Shown here piece by piece: positions 7,307 through 15,087 of a stretch of 23,361 nucleotides of DNA (position 1 is the first letter of the stretch; each line of letters opens with the position of its first letter). Source of the stretch: Acidobacteriota bacterium (GTDB lineage Bacteria; Acidobacteriota; Terriglobia; Bryobacterales; Bryobacteraceae); assembly GCA_016871135.1 (NCBI GenBank), contig VFZQ01000007.1:1-23361 (forward strand), in the 5' to 3' direction. The translations under genes and the position numbers were made by a program. The notes below the pieces were generated by a model. It saw only the letters and a list, made by a program, of their open reading frames with translations. It ran no database searches and was not told where the DNA came from.

Positions 7307-8004
7307 CGGCGCGACGATGGAGGCGGCGTCCGGGGTCCAGCTGAGCTGGTTGTGATTGGCGAAAAAAGTCTTGCCGGGATCGGCGATTTGTAGCAGAACG
7401 CGATGGGGCCGCCGGTGCTTGAGATGACGTTGAGAAACCCTTGCTGCTCCGGGTTACGGCTCAGAAACGCGATGGTTTTCCCGTCGGGCGACCAGACGGG
7501 GTTGTAGAAGAACTTATCGGTGTCGGCACGGAGGATGAGCGGCGCGGGCGGTTCGTCGCCGAACGATTTGGTGTAGATGCCGTGGTTTGCGATTTTCTCC
7601 GGCCCCCAGAAGAAGGCGAAGCGGCTCCCGTCCGGCGAAATCGAGGCGCCATACTCCATGCCGGGGAGTGCGGTGAGAACGGAGGTCTCGAGAGGCTTCT
7701 GTGGAGCCGGCCGGTAGATCCAGAACACGAGTCCGATGGCGACGATAGCACCCAGCGACGGTAGAAGCCAGGACCGGTCTGGAGCTCCTGGTACCGGAAC
7801 AGGGGCTTCGGTACGGTTGGCCAGCCACCCGTCGAGTTCCGATTTAAACGCCCAGACCGTTCCCTTCTGCTGGTGCAGGTGACGGTGGACGGGAAGGCCC
7901 TCCAATTCCTGCCAGCGGCGGACCGTGCGCTCGCTCTTGTTCAGGTACGCGGCGATCTGTTTCCAGGAATCCAGGCGATCCGGCTCTTGCGGTGCGGGGA
8001 CCAT
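7171..8004 (-). CDS. HTH DNA-binding / transmembrane / PD40 sensor protein, N-terminal fragment (frameshifted)
   Basis: The N-terminus has a MerR/excisionase-like helix-turn-helix, DSWKQIAAYLNKSERTVRRW, then LPVHRHLHQQKGTVWAF and a Trp-containing LDGWL. One transmembrane helix follows (WLLPSLGAIVAIGLVFWIY), then PD40 repeats SPDGSRFAFFWG and VWSPDGKTIAFLSRN. This cytoplasmic HTH plus external propeller layout is widespread in Acidobacteria and resembles ToxR/CadC-type one-component membrane regulators. After STGGP the frame turns into Pro/Ser-rich nonsense. Adding one base in the C4 run (G4 on the + strand, 7405-7408) joins it to the 6053-7306 frame, giving about 650 residues. Start is uncertain: ATG 8004 is chosen since the domain begins nine residues later, with ATG 8022 possible. 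It is divergent from the TPR gene. Confidence 0.75.
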   Translation of the reverse strand: MVPAPQEPDRLDSWKQIAAYLNKSERTVRRWQELEGLPVHRHLHQQKGTVWAFKSELDGWLANRTEAPVPVPGAPDRSWLLPSLGAIVAIGLVFWIYRPAPQKPLETSVLTALPGMEYGASISPDGSRFAFFWGPEKIANHGIYTKSFGDEPPAPLILRADTDKFFYNPVWSPDGKTIAFLSRNPEQQGFLNVISSTGGPIAFCYKSPIPARLFSPITTSSAGPRTPPPSSRRWPRKPKTASTGSPPRPPNGSGSRRPPIVSTSRPSFPATAAALPI

Positions 8005-8064
8005 ACACGTTGCGTACTTCATCCTACAGCATTTGCCGGTTTTGACCGCTGAAACAACGTCGGC

Positions 8065-8086
8065 CATTTCAGGCATGCCGGAAATG
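8065..8086. promoter_or_regulatory. Near-perfect 22-bp palindrome in the divergent intergenic region
   Basis: CATTTC-AGGCATGCCG-GAAATG matches its own reverse complement at 20 of 22 positions; only the A at 8071 and the G at 8080 break symmetry. It lies between the HTH/PD40 gene (minus) and the TPR gene (plus), about 40 bases before the TPR start. A further half-site-like GAAATG lies at 8094-8099. The position suits an operator for the divergently encoded HTH protein. No clear -35/-10 pair was recognised beside it. Confidence 0.45.
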
Positions 8087-8125
8087 TCTATTTGAAATGA
8101 ACCACTTGCGGGGAATGCTGGATTC

Positions 8126-8875
8126 ATGAACGCATTCCTCCTTTTTGCCTTCCTGGCCGCCGATACCGACCAAATCGCGGCCGCTCACGACGCCACGGGC
8201 CGGGCCGAGTTCGCCGCCGGCCGGTATCGAAGCGCGCAAAAACACTTTCAGACGGCGATGAAAACGCCGGGACAATCCGACGCTTCCCTGGCGGCGGTGC
8301 TCGCCAACGCGGCGCAGGCGGCGTTCGCGCTGGAAGAGTGCGCAGAGGCCGAGAACTTGACCCGGCGGGCGGCGGCGCTGGCGCCGGACTGGCCCGGCCA
8401 GTGGCAGCAGCTCGCGCAGGTTTTGATGGCGCGGGGGAAAGACAGCGAGGCGGAGTTGGCGCTGCTCCAAGCGCTATCGGTCCGTGAGACCGCGGCGGTG
8501 TTGAGCGACCTCGGCGTGTTGGCGCAGCGGCGAAAGCGGATGACGAACGCGCTGGAGTACTTTGCGCGGGCCGAAGTGTTGGCGAAACCGGGGGCGGAGC
8601 GGGCGCGAATCCTCGCCAATCTGGGAGTGGCGCGGGGCCGAATGGGAGACAAGGCCGGCGCCGTCGAGAGCTTAGGACGGGCGGTTTCGGAACTGGAAAC
8701 GAATCATCCCGACTTGGAGCGGGTCCTTTGGGGGTACAGCGAGGCGTTGTCGAAGATCGGACGAAAGGCGGAAGCGCGGGAGGCAACTCGGCGCGCCGAG
8801 TCGATCCGCTCGGCGTTCGCGGGGCAGACGAACGCGCTGGGGGCGTCGGTCAGAGTCAGCGATCTCGCCCGTTAG
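8126..8875 (+). CDS. Tetratricopeptide-repeat protein, probably exported
   Basis: A 249-residue protein made almost entirely of TPR-like helical hairpins, with Ala-rich A/B helices such as GRAEFAAGRYRSAQKHF (25-41), ANAAQAAFALEECAEAE, QQLAQVLMARGKDSEAELALLQAL, DLGVLAQRRKRMTNALEYFARAE and NLGVARGRMGDKAGAVESLGRA. The short hydrophobic start MNAFLLFAFLAA resembles a signal peptide, so it may work in the periplasm as a protein-interaction scaffold. Start is ATG 8126; no good Shine-Dalgarno sequence was seen. It is divergent from the HTH/PD40 gene, and its TAG stop overlaps the stop of the convergent MoaD-like gene (shared TTAG). The specific partner or function is not known. Confidence 0.8.
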   Translation: MNAFLLFAFLAADTDQIAAAHDATGRAEFAAGRYRSAQKHFQTAMKTPGQSDASLAAVLANAAQAAFALEECAEAENLTRRAAALAPDWPGQWQQLAQVLMARGKDSEAELALLQALSVRETAAVLSDLGVLAQRRKRMTNALEYFARAEVLAKPGAERARILANLGVARGRMGDKAGAVESLGRAVSELETNHPDLERVLWGYSEALSKIGRKAEAREATRRAESIRSAFAGQTNALGASVRVSDLAR

Positions 8876-9123
8876 CCGTTGCCCCCGGCGATCGCCGACA
8901 CAAACTGCACCTCGCTGTCGGGCTCCACACGCTCGGCCAATCCCATCGCGCAGATCTCTCCGTCGATCGCCACCGCCGTGCCTTTCAGCAATCGCCCGCG
9001 CAAATCCGGATAACGCGACTCCAGGTCCGCCACAACTTCACGGACCGTTGCGCCGCCGGTCTCGACCCATTCGGCCCCGCCTGTCGCCTCGCGCAGCAGG
9101 GCCGGAATGTGCACACGGGCCAT
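8872..9123 (-). CDS. MoaD/ThiS-family small sulfur-carrier-like protein with two residues after GG
   Basis: An 83-residue beta-grasp protein of the MoaD/ThiS family. It starts MARVHIPALLREATGG, has the middle segment GRLLKGTAVAIDGEI and ends FVSAIAGGNG. MoaD and ThiS normally end exactly in Gly-Gly, which is adenylated and thiocarboxylated. Here Asn-Gly follows the pair (G80-G81, N82-G83), so either a protease must trim it or it is not a classic sulfur carrier. The ATG directly abuts the stop of the molybdopterin-binding subunit, so it is the last gene of the molybdenum hydroxylase operon. That fits a role in molybdopterin dithiolene synthesis or cofactor sulfuration for this enzyme, an inference from position. 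Confidence 0.8.
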   Translation of the reverse strand: MARVHIPALLREATGGAEWVETGGATVREVVADLESRYPDLRGRLLKGTAVAIDGEICAMGLAERVEPDSEVQFVSAIAGGNG

Positions 9124-11328
9124 TTACGCCAGGGCCGCGACGATCGAGGGCGGGTTCATCGGCAGCTTGCGCAGGCGCACCCCCAGAGCATCGTGAATCG
9201 CGTTCGCGATGGCCGGCGTCGGCGGCACGATATTTGCCTCACCCACACCGCGCACGCCAAACGGATGGGACGGATTGGGCACCTCGACGATCACCGTATC
9301 GATGGGCGGAACATCGAGAATCGTTGGCATGCGGTAATCGAGCAGGCTCGCGTTCATCATGCGGCCGCCGTCGCTCATCCAATACTCTTCGTTCAACGCC
9401 CAGCCGATGCCTTGCACGCTTCCGCCCTGCATCTGGCCTTCGACATAACTCGGATGGATCGCGCGCCCGGCGTCCTGCACCGACGTGAAGCGAACGATGG
9501 TCGTTTTTCCGGTCTCCGTATCGACCTCAACGTCGACGATCACGCCCGCAAACGACCCGCCCGCGCCGCGCGGATTCACGCTGCCTTGTCCGACAACCGG
9601 ACCGCCCGTTTCGCTGAGCCGCGCCGCCAACTCCGCGAACGTCATCGAGCGATCGCCAGCGCGGAACACACCTTGCGCAAACGAAACATCGGCCACCTCC
9701 CACAATTTCGCCGCGCGCGCCTTCATCTGCGCCACCACGTCCTGAGCCGCGTCGTGCGCCGCCCAACCCGTCGCGAAGGTTGTGCGCGATCCGCCGGTCA
9801 CCGCCGTGTAACCGATCGTGTCCGTATCGACCACGGATGGATTCAGCTTCTCAACCGGAATTCCCAAAACCTCGGCCGCCTGCATCGCGATCGATGTCCG
9901 CGACCCGCCGATGTCGGTCGATCCCTCGATCAAGTTCGCCGTGCCGTCGGCGTTCACGCTGATCACGCAGCTCGACGCAAAGCCGATGTTGAACCAATAC
10001 CCGATGGCAACGCCGCGGCCGCGCTTGGCCTCCGCGTGAGAAGGCTCGCCTAACGGCGCCGCATAGTGCGCGTGCGCCTTCATCGCCTCCAGCACTTCCA
10101 CACAGCCGATCTTCTTGAACTTCGGGCCGTCGGCGCGCCGCGTCCCTTCCTTCGCCGCGTTACGCAGACGCAACTCGATCGGGTCGATCTTCAACTCCCG
10201 CGCAATCTCGTCGACAACGCTCTCGGTAGCGAACGCCGCATTCGGCGCGCCCGGCGCGCGGTAGGCCGCCGTCGACGGCTTGTTCACCAAAACATCGTAG
10301 CCATCGATTGTTTGATTCGGAATGTCGTAGGCCGCGAACACGCACATCGCGCCGGCGCCCACCATGCCGCCCGGATACGCACCGGCTTCATACGCCAAGT
10401 ACGCTTGCGCCGCGACGAACTTGCCGCTTGCATCGGCGCCGATCTTCACGCGCACCAGCGAACCGGGCGTCGGGCCGGAGCCTTCGAACACCTCGCGCCG
10501 CGTCATGACGATTCTCACCGGCCGCCCGCACTTCTTCGACAGCAGCGCGGCCACCGGCTCGATATACACCGGGATCTTGCCGCCGAACCCGCCGCCGATT
10601 TCGGTCGGCGTCACCTTCACGCGCGACACCGGCAGATCGAGCAGACACGCCACCACATCGCGCACCACGAAGGCGCCTTGCGTCGAGCACCACACCTGCA
10701 CGCGCCCGTCGTTGTTCCACAACGCCGTGGCGGCATGCGGTTCGATGTACCCCTGATGCACGGTCGCGGTTTTGAATTCGCGTTCGATGAGAACCGCCGC
10801 CGACGCAAACGCGCTGTCGCTATCGCCCATCGCATGGCGCACGTGATCGGTGACGTTCGATTCCTTATGCAGAGCGGGCGCGCCCGCAGCCATCGCATCG
10901 GTGACGTTCAGCACGCACGGCAGCACGTCGTATTCGATCTCGATCAGTCGCGCGGCCTGTTCAGCGGCGTGCGCGCTGTTGGCGGCCACGGCCGCGATCG
11001 CGTGTCCTTCATAGAGGACCTTGTCCTTCGCCAGCACGTTGCCGCGGACGTAGCTCAGCGGCGTTTCGCCTTCGCCCAGGTCGACGATCCGGTCCGGCGT
11101 TTGCGGAAAGTCGTCCGCCGTCACAACCGCCATCACGCCGGGAAACGCAGCGGCCTTCGATGTGTCGACGCGCTTGATTCGCGCGTGCGCGTGCGGACTC
11201 CGCACCACCGCGCCATGCACCAATCCCGCCATCTGCACATCCGCGCCGTAAATCGCGCGGCCCGTTACTTTGTCGGCGCCGTCGTGCCGGGGCGGCCGCG
11301 TGCCGATCACGTTGTATGCCGTGCTCAT
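9124..11328 (-). CDS. Xanthine dehydrogenase-family molybdopterin-binding (large) subunit
   Basis: A 734-residue catalytic subunit of a molybdenum hydroxylase (xanthine oxidase family), which inserts oxygen from water next to a ring nitrogen or aldehyde carbon. The N-terminal aldehyde oxidase a/b hammerhead domain begins GADKVTGRAIYGADV (about 17-31). Molybdopterin contacts follow in PTEIGGGFGGK (241-251) and AYRAPGAPNAAF (355-366). The C-terminal GVGEANIVPPTPAIANAI carries the general-base Glu (E697). The CO-dehydrogenase active-site loop with selenated Cys is absent, so it is not a form I CO dehydrogenase. The start overlaps the 2Fe-2S subunit stop (ATGA). Candidate substrates are purines, N-heterocycles, aldehydes or 4-hydroxybenzoyl-CoA-like compounds, and sequence alone does not settle which. 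Confidence 0.92.
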   Translation of the reverse strand: MSTAYNVIGTRPPRHDGADKVTGRAIYGADVQMAGLVHGAVVRSPHAHARIKRVDTSKAAAFPGVMAVVTADDFPQTPDRIVDLGEGETPLSYVRGNVLAKDKVLYEGHAIAAVAANSAHAAEQAARLIEIEYDVLPCVLNVTDAMAAGAPALHKESNVTDHVRHAMGDSDSAFASAAVLIEREFKTATVHQGYIEPHAATALWNNDGRVQVWCSTQGAFVVRDVVACLLDLPVSRVKVTPTEIGGGFGGKIPVYIEPVAALLSKKCGRPVRIVMTRREVFEGSGPTPGSLVRVKIGADASGKFVAAQAYLAYEAGAYPGGMVGAGAMCVFAAYDIPNQTIDGYDVLVNKPSTAAYRAPGAPNAAFATESVVDEIARELKIDPIELRLRNAAKEGTRRADGPKFKKIGCVEVLEAMKAHAHYAAPLGEPSHAEAKRGRGVAIGYWFNIGFASSCVISVNADGTANLIEGSTDIGGSRTSIAMQAAEVLGIPVEKLNPSVVDTDTIGYTAVTGGSRTTFATGWAAHDAAQDVVAQMKARAAKLWEVADVSFAQGVFRAGDRSMTFAELAARLSETGGPVVGQGSVNPRGAGGSFAGVIVDVEVDTETGKTTIVRFTSVQDAGRAIHPSYVEGQMQGGSVQGIGWALNEEYWMSDGGRMMNASLLDYRMPTILDVPPIDTVIVEVPNPSHPFGVRGVGEANIVPPTPAIANAIHDALGVRLRKLPMNPPSIVAALA

Positions 11329-11792
11329 CGCATCTCCTTCGCGGCCGCCTGGACCGCGCGCACAATCTTGTCGTAACCCGTACAGCGGCAGAGGTTATTC
11401 GCGAGCCACAACCGGATGCGCTCTTCGTCCGCAGCGGGCTCGGCGTCGAGCAACGCCTTCGCCGCGACAATAAACCCGGGCGTGCAAATCCCGCACTGCA
11501 AAGCGGCGTGCTCGATGAAGGCCTTTTGCAGCGGGTGCAGATCGTTGCCGCGTGCGATGCCTTCGATCGTCGTTACGCTACGGCCCTGTGCTTCGACGCC
11601 GAGCACGAGGCACGACGTCACCAGATTGCCGTCGAGCGTGACGCAGCAACTGCCGCAGTTACCGTCGCCGCAGCCTTCTTTAGTCCCCGTCAAGTGCAGC
11701 GTGTCGCGCAGGCATTCCAGCAGCGTCTGGCGCGGCTCGGCGAGGAACTCCACCGGCTCGCCGTTCAATGTCATCGAAACTTGTGTCTTCAT
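11325..11792 (-). CDS. Molybdenum hydroxylase [2Fe-2S] subunit
   Basis: A 155-residue electron-transfer subunit with two [2Fe-2S] clusters. The plant-ferredoxin-type cluster is held by C41, C46, C49 and C61 in GCGDGNCGSC and its following strand. The second cluster, in the four-helix domain, is held by C100, C103, C135 and C137 in QCGICTPGF and NLCRCTGY. All eight ligands are present and the length is standard for the CoxS/XdhC-like small subunit. It passes electrons from the molybdenum site to FAD. It sits between the FAD gene (three-base gap) and the Mo gene (four-base overlap). Confidence 0.93.
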   Translation of the reverse strand: MKTQVSMTLNGEPVEFLAEPRQTLLECLRDTLHLTGTKEGCGDGNCGSCCVTLDGNLVTSCLVLGVEAQGRSVTTIEGIARGNDLHPLQKAFIEHAALQCGICTPGFIVAAKALLDAEPAADEERIRLWLANNLCRCTGYDKIVRAVQAAAKEMR

Positions 11793-11795
11793 CGT

Positions 11796-12653
11796 CTACC
11801 CCAATACCGCGCTCAACGCGCGCCGCGACAGAACGCCGCAAATATGTCTCCGGTAATCGGCCGGCGCGCGCATGTCCGAAATCGGCCGCGCCGCCGCTTG
11901 CGCCAACGCCGCCGCTTGTTCGATCAGCGCCGCCGATGGTGCTTGCCCTTCCAGCGCGCCGCCCACTTCGCGCACGAACAGCGGCGTGGGCGCGACCGAG
12001 GCGAGCGCCAATCGGGCCATCGTAATCTTGCCGTCCACCACCGTCGCCGCCACGCCGACACCCGCCACCGCAATATCCATCTCATTGCGCGGGATGAATC
12101 GCAGATACTTGGCGCGCGTGCCAGACGCGGGTTTTGGAATGAAAACGTCGACGAGAAATTCGCCCGGCGCGAGCGCGTTCTTTCCGGGCGCGATGCAGAA
12201 ATCTTCGACCGCGATCTCGCGGCGTCCGTCCGGTCCGGCCACGCGCGCGCGCGCCGACAGCGCGATCAGCAGCGGCACGGCGTCGGCGCTGGGCGCGGCG
12301 TTGCAGAGGTTGCCGCCGATTGACGCGCGGCCCTGAATCGCCGTACCGCCGATCAGCGCGGCGACTTCGGCAAGCGCCGGGTAGTGCGTCCGCACATCGC
12401 GATTCGCCGCGATGTGAATGCAGGCAGCCGCCGCGCCAAGCCGGAGACCGTCAGCATCCATCGCGATTGCCGTCAGCTCCGGAATGCGCTTCACATCGAC
12501 GACCAGCTCCGCTTCGCGGCGTCCGCTCTTTAGTTGCACGATCAGATCGGTGCCGCCGGCCAGCACCCTCGCATCGGCTCGCGATCCAAGCGCGCGCACG
12601 GCGTCGTCGACCGACGACGCGGCTATGTACTCAAACGGTTTCATCTGAAGCAT
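11796..12653 (-). CDS. Molybdenum hydroxylase FAD-binding (medium) subunit
   Basis: A 285-residue CoxM/XdhB-like flavoprotein subunit. The pyrophosphate-binding motifs are AGGTDL (32-37) and SIGGNLCNAAPSAD (111-124), typical of the vanillyl-alcohol-oxidase FAD fold. A C-terminal CO_deh_flav_C domain contains SVAPTPLFVREVG. It would accept electrons from the 2Fe-2S subunit and hand them to NAD+ or a quinone. The frame is open to 12740, but the family starts with MKPFEYIAA. ATG 12653 (MLQMKPF) is chosen and ATG 12644 is nearly as good; the longer form would run into the TfoX gene. It is the first gene of the operon FAD, Fe-S, Mo, MoaD-like, and only 44 bases separate it from the divergent tfoX-like gene. 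Confidence 0.9.
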   Translation of the reverse strand: MLQMKPFEYIAASSVDDAVRALGSRADARVLAGGTDLIVQLKSGRREAELVVDVKRIPELTAIAMDADGLRLGAAAACIHIAANRDVRTHYPALAEVAALIGGTAIQGRASIGGNLCNAAPSADAVPLLIALSARARVAGPDGRREIAVEDFCIAPGKNALAPGEFLVDVFIPKPASGTRAKYLRFIPRNEMDIAVAGVGVAATVVDGKITMARLALASVAPTPLFVREVGGALEGQAPSAALIEQAAALAQAAARPISDMRAPADYRRHICGVLSRRALSAVLG

Positions 12654-12697
12654 CGTATCAGGTACGGCAATACCGGGTCTGCTACGCTCGAATCGAC

Positions 12698-13024
12698 ATG
12701 CCTTTCGATCCCGGACTCGCCGATCGGATTCGCGCCACACTCGGACGCCTCTGCCCGTTTGAAGAGAAGAAGATGTTCGGCGGCATCGCGTTTATGGTGA
12801 GCGGCCACATGTGTTGCGGCGTCGTGAAGTCGGATCTCATGCTGCGCCTGGGACAGGCGGGCGCGCAAGCGGCGCTGCGCGAACCGCATACCCGCTCGAT
12901 GGATTTCACCGGAAAGCCGATCAAGTCGATGATCTACGTCAACGCCGAGGGTATCGACTCCGACGAGGCGCTGGATTCGTGGCTGCGCCGCGCGGTCGAA
13001 TTCGCACGGAGCGAAAACGCCTAG
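12698..13024 (+). CDS. TfoX/Sxy N-terminal-domain protein
   Basis: A 108-residue stand-alone TfoX-N domain. Recognisable are the starting amphipathic helix DRIRATLGRLCPF, the strand KKMFGGIAFMVSGHMCCGV (about residues 25-43), LMLRLG and the ending WLRRAVEFARSE. In gammaproteobacteria full-length TfoX/Sxy regulates competence. The single-domain proteins spread across other phyla have no established role, so a competence function should not be assumed. ATG 12698 begins the domain; the longer upstream frame lies over the FAD gene and is spurious. It is divergent from the molybdenum operon and convergent with the SDR gene, with three bases between stops. Confidence 0.85.
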   Translation: MPFDPGLADRIRATLGRLCPFEEKKMFGGIAFMVSGHMCCGVVKSDLMLRLGQAGAQAALREPHTRSMDFTGKPIKSMIYVNAEGIDSDEALDSWLRRAVEFARSENA

Positions 13025-13027
13025 CCG

Positions 13028-13801
13028 CTAAATCGGATACGGCCAATGCGGCCGCGAGAACAGCCCGCCATCGACGTATAGCGTCTGGCCGGTAACAAAC
13101 TCCGAAAGCTCTCCGCAAAAGAAAACCACCGCGCGGCCAATATCCATCGGTGTTCCAACGCGCCCAAGCGGCGTCGCCGCGGCCCACGTCCCCGCGTAGT
13201 CGCCCGCTTCTTCCTTGGTCCGCTCGATCTCCACCGCCCCCGGCGCCACACAGTTCACGCGAATCCCGTACTTGCCGAGCTCCACCGCCGACACCTTCGT
13301 GAACTGCTCCATTCCACCCTTCGACGCCGTGTAATTCACCAGCTTCGGAAACGCGATCTTGTTACAACCCGAGCCGATGTTGATGATCCGTCCGCCGCCC
13401 GACTCCTTCATCATCCGCGCGGCCATCTGCGTGCATAGAAAGCAACCCTTCAAGTTCGTATCGAGCACCCCGTCCCACTCCGCTTCGGTCAGATCCAGCA
13501 GATCTTTCCACGTCTGCACGCCCGCGTTGTTGACCAGAATATCGAGCCGCCCGAACTCGCGCTTGACCATCTCGAACATCGCCTCCACCGCCGCCAAATT
13601 CGCCACATGCGCCTGCACCACCGCCGCCGACACGCCCATCCCGCGCGCATCGTGCGCCGTCGCTTCGGCGCCCTTCAAATCGGTGTTGTAGTTGACGACG
13701 ACGTTCGCGCCATGACGCGCCAATTGCAGCGCGATGCCCTTGCCGACACCCTTGCTTGCGCCCGTCACCAGCGCCACTTTTCCCTGCAGTTCCTTGGCCA
13801 T
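13028..13801 (-). CDS. SDR-family NAD(P)-dependent oxidoreductase (glucose 1-dehydrogenase-like)
   Basis: A 257-residue classical short-chain dehydrogenase/reductase. The cofactor motif TGASKGVG lies at 13-20 and NNAG at 91-94. N116, S144, Y157 and K161 form a complete catalytic tetrad with the usual Ser-x12-Tyr-x3-Lys spacing. The C-terminal RVNCVAPGAV and TGQTLYVDGG are canonical. The residues around S144 and the NYNT segment after the second strand resemble bacterial glucose 1-dehydrogenases. It lies three bases after the MFS transporter gene on the same strand, so transporter and enzyme probably handle the same compound, perhaps a sugar or sugar acid. The exact substrate is unknown. Confidence 0.9.
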   Translation of the reverse strand: MAKELQGKVALVTGASKGVGKGIALQLARHGANVVVNYNTDLKGAEATAHDARGMGVSAAVVQAHVANLAAVEAMFEMVKREFGRLDILVNNAGVQTWKDLLDLTEAEWDGVLDTNLKGCFLCTQMAARMMKESGGGRIINIGSGCNKIAFPKLVNYTASKGGMEQFTKVSAVELGKYGIRVNCVAPGAVEIERTKEEAGDYAGTWAAATPLGRVGTPMDIGRAVVFFCGELSEFVTGQTLYVDGGLFSRPHWPYPI

Positions 13802-13804
13802 ACT

Positions 13805-15022
13805 CTACTTCAGTGTAAACGTCGAATATCGCCCGGTGGCGGTGAGCAGCAACAGCCCGAAACCGAGATAGATCGCCGACGTCGCGCTCAAGCACGCCGC
13901 CATGCCGAAGTGCTGCGAAGCGTAGGCGATCGCCACCGGCGCCAGGCCGCCCCCGAGCCAGCCCAGCGAGTTCATCACGCCCACCGCGGTCGCGCGCCGC
14001 TCCGGCGGGACGTAGTCGTAGAGGGTCGCCCAAATGTTGGCGTCGTAGATGCCCTTGCACAAACCGAAGCCGATCATCGCCAGCACCAGCACCGTCACAT
14101 CGAGCGTCCATCCGCTCAGGAACAGAAACGGCACGCCGCCCAACAGCCCCATCGCCTGCGTGCGCGCGCGGCCGCCCGTTGTGCCGCCGCGGCCCGCGCT
14201 GATCTTCGCCGTAAGCCGGTCGGCCATCCATCCACCGAGCAACACGCCGCACACCGAAGCGAGTTGCAAATACGCCGTCGCCGAAAATCCCGCCATCGAA
14301 AGGCTCATCTTGAAGTTGCGCACCAGATACGACGGCAGCCACGTCAGAAAGATCAACGCCACAAAATTCGCGCCGATAAACGTCGCGATCAACACCGCCA
14401 CCATCGGATGCGCGAAGATCGCGCGCACCGGCACTTTGTTCTCCGCGACCGCCTTCTCCTCCGGCTCGCGAATGAACTTCCAAAGCACAAGCCCAAGTAC
14501 CGTCCCCGCGATACCGAACACATAGAAGCCGCTGCGCCAACCGTAGTATTGCCCCAGCAGCCCCGCGAACGTCCCGCCCGCGATTGTGCCAGCGTAGACG
14601 CTTGATTGATGAAACGACATCGCTCGCGACCGTGTCTCTGTCGTGTGGAACGCGCTAATCAGAGCCATCGATGCCGGAAAGTAGAACGCCTCGCCAAGCC
14701 CTTCGAGTCCGCGAAACGTAACCAGATGCCAGTACTCGGTCGACAGTGCCGTCGCGATCGTCACCAGCGACCACGCGATCAATCCACCCAGCACCACCGT
14801 CTTTCGCGAGAACCGGTCCCCCACCCAACCGGCAAACGGCCCCGCCGCCGCGTACACCCACATAAACGAACTCCCGACGATGCCGAGTTGAACATCGGAA
14901 AGCCCCATTTCCTTCTGCAAAAGCGGAAAGACCGAGAAGATCGCCTGCCGGTCCGCGTAGTTGAAAAAACACACCAGCCACAACATCGCGACGAGCCACC
15001 ACTTGTAACGGGAAATTTGCAT
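13805..15022 (-). CDS. MFS transporter, anion:cation symporter-like
   Basis: A 405-residue, 12-helix major facilitator protein. TM1 begins at YKWWLVAMLWLVCFFNYADRQ, whose NYxDR signature is common in ACS (sugar-acid symporter) and related families. Motif A, GWVGDRFSRKTVV, is at 65-77, and its second-half counterpart GGWMADRLTAKI follows the central loop. Multiple hydrophobic spans such as VAVLIATFIGANFVALIFL and VTVLVLAMIGFGLCKGIY are plain. It is located in the inner membrane. ATG 15022 is well placed before TM1. It is the first gene of a two-gene unit with the SDR dehydrogenase, and is divergent from speA across 65 bases. A hexuronate, galactonate or phthalate-like anion is a reasonable but unproved substrate. 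Confidence 0.88.
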   Translation of the reverse strand: MQISRYKWWLVAMLWLVCFFNYADRQAIFSVFPLLQKEMGLSDVQLGIVGSSFMWVYAAAGPFAGWVGDRFSRKTVVLGGLIAWSLVTIATALSTEYWHLVTFRGLEGLGEAFYFPASMALISAFHTTETRSRAMSFHQSSVYAGTIAGGTFAGLLGQYYGWRSGFYVFGIAGTVLGLVLWKFIREPEEKAVAENKVPVRAIFAHPMVAVLIATFIGANFVALIFLTWLPSYLVRNFKMSLSMAGFSATAYLQLASVCGVLLGGWMADRLTAKISAGRGGTTGGRARTQAMGLLGGVPFLFLSGWTLDVTVLVLAMIGFGLCKGIYDANIWATLYDYVPPERRATAVGVMNSLGWLGGGLAPVAIAYASQHFGMAACLSATSAIYLGFGLLLLTATGRYSTFTLK

Positions 15023-15033
15023 GAATCTGTTGA

Positions 15034-15061
15034 TTGTACGCCGCTCGTTTTCGCTTACACT
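15034..15061 (+). promoter_or_regulatory. Possible speA promoter
   Basis: TTGTAC (15034-15039) and TACACT (15056-15061) are separated by 16 bases in the divergent gap between the MFS gene and speA, each matching four of six consensus positions. A GGAGG Shine-Dalgarno core follows at 15071-15075, twelve bases before the TTG start. This is a visual match only. Confidence 0.3.
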
Positions 15062-15087
15062 GAGGATTCTGGAGGTTCACGTAAGAG

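Noticed and set aside
12698..13024. Natural competence regulator
   Set aside because: Only the isolated TfoX-N domain is present, with no C-terminal domain and no competence genes nearby, so the functional label is not supported.
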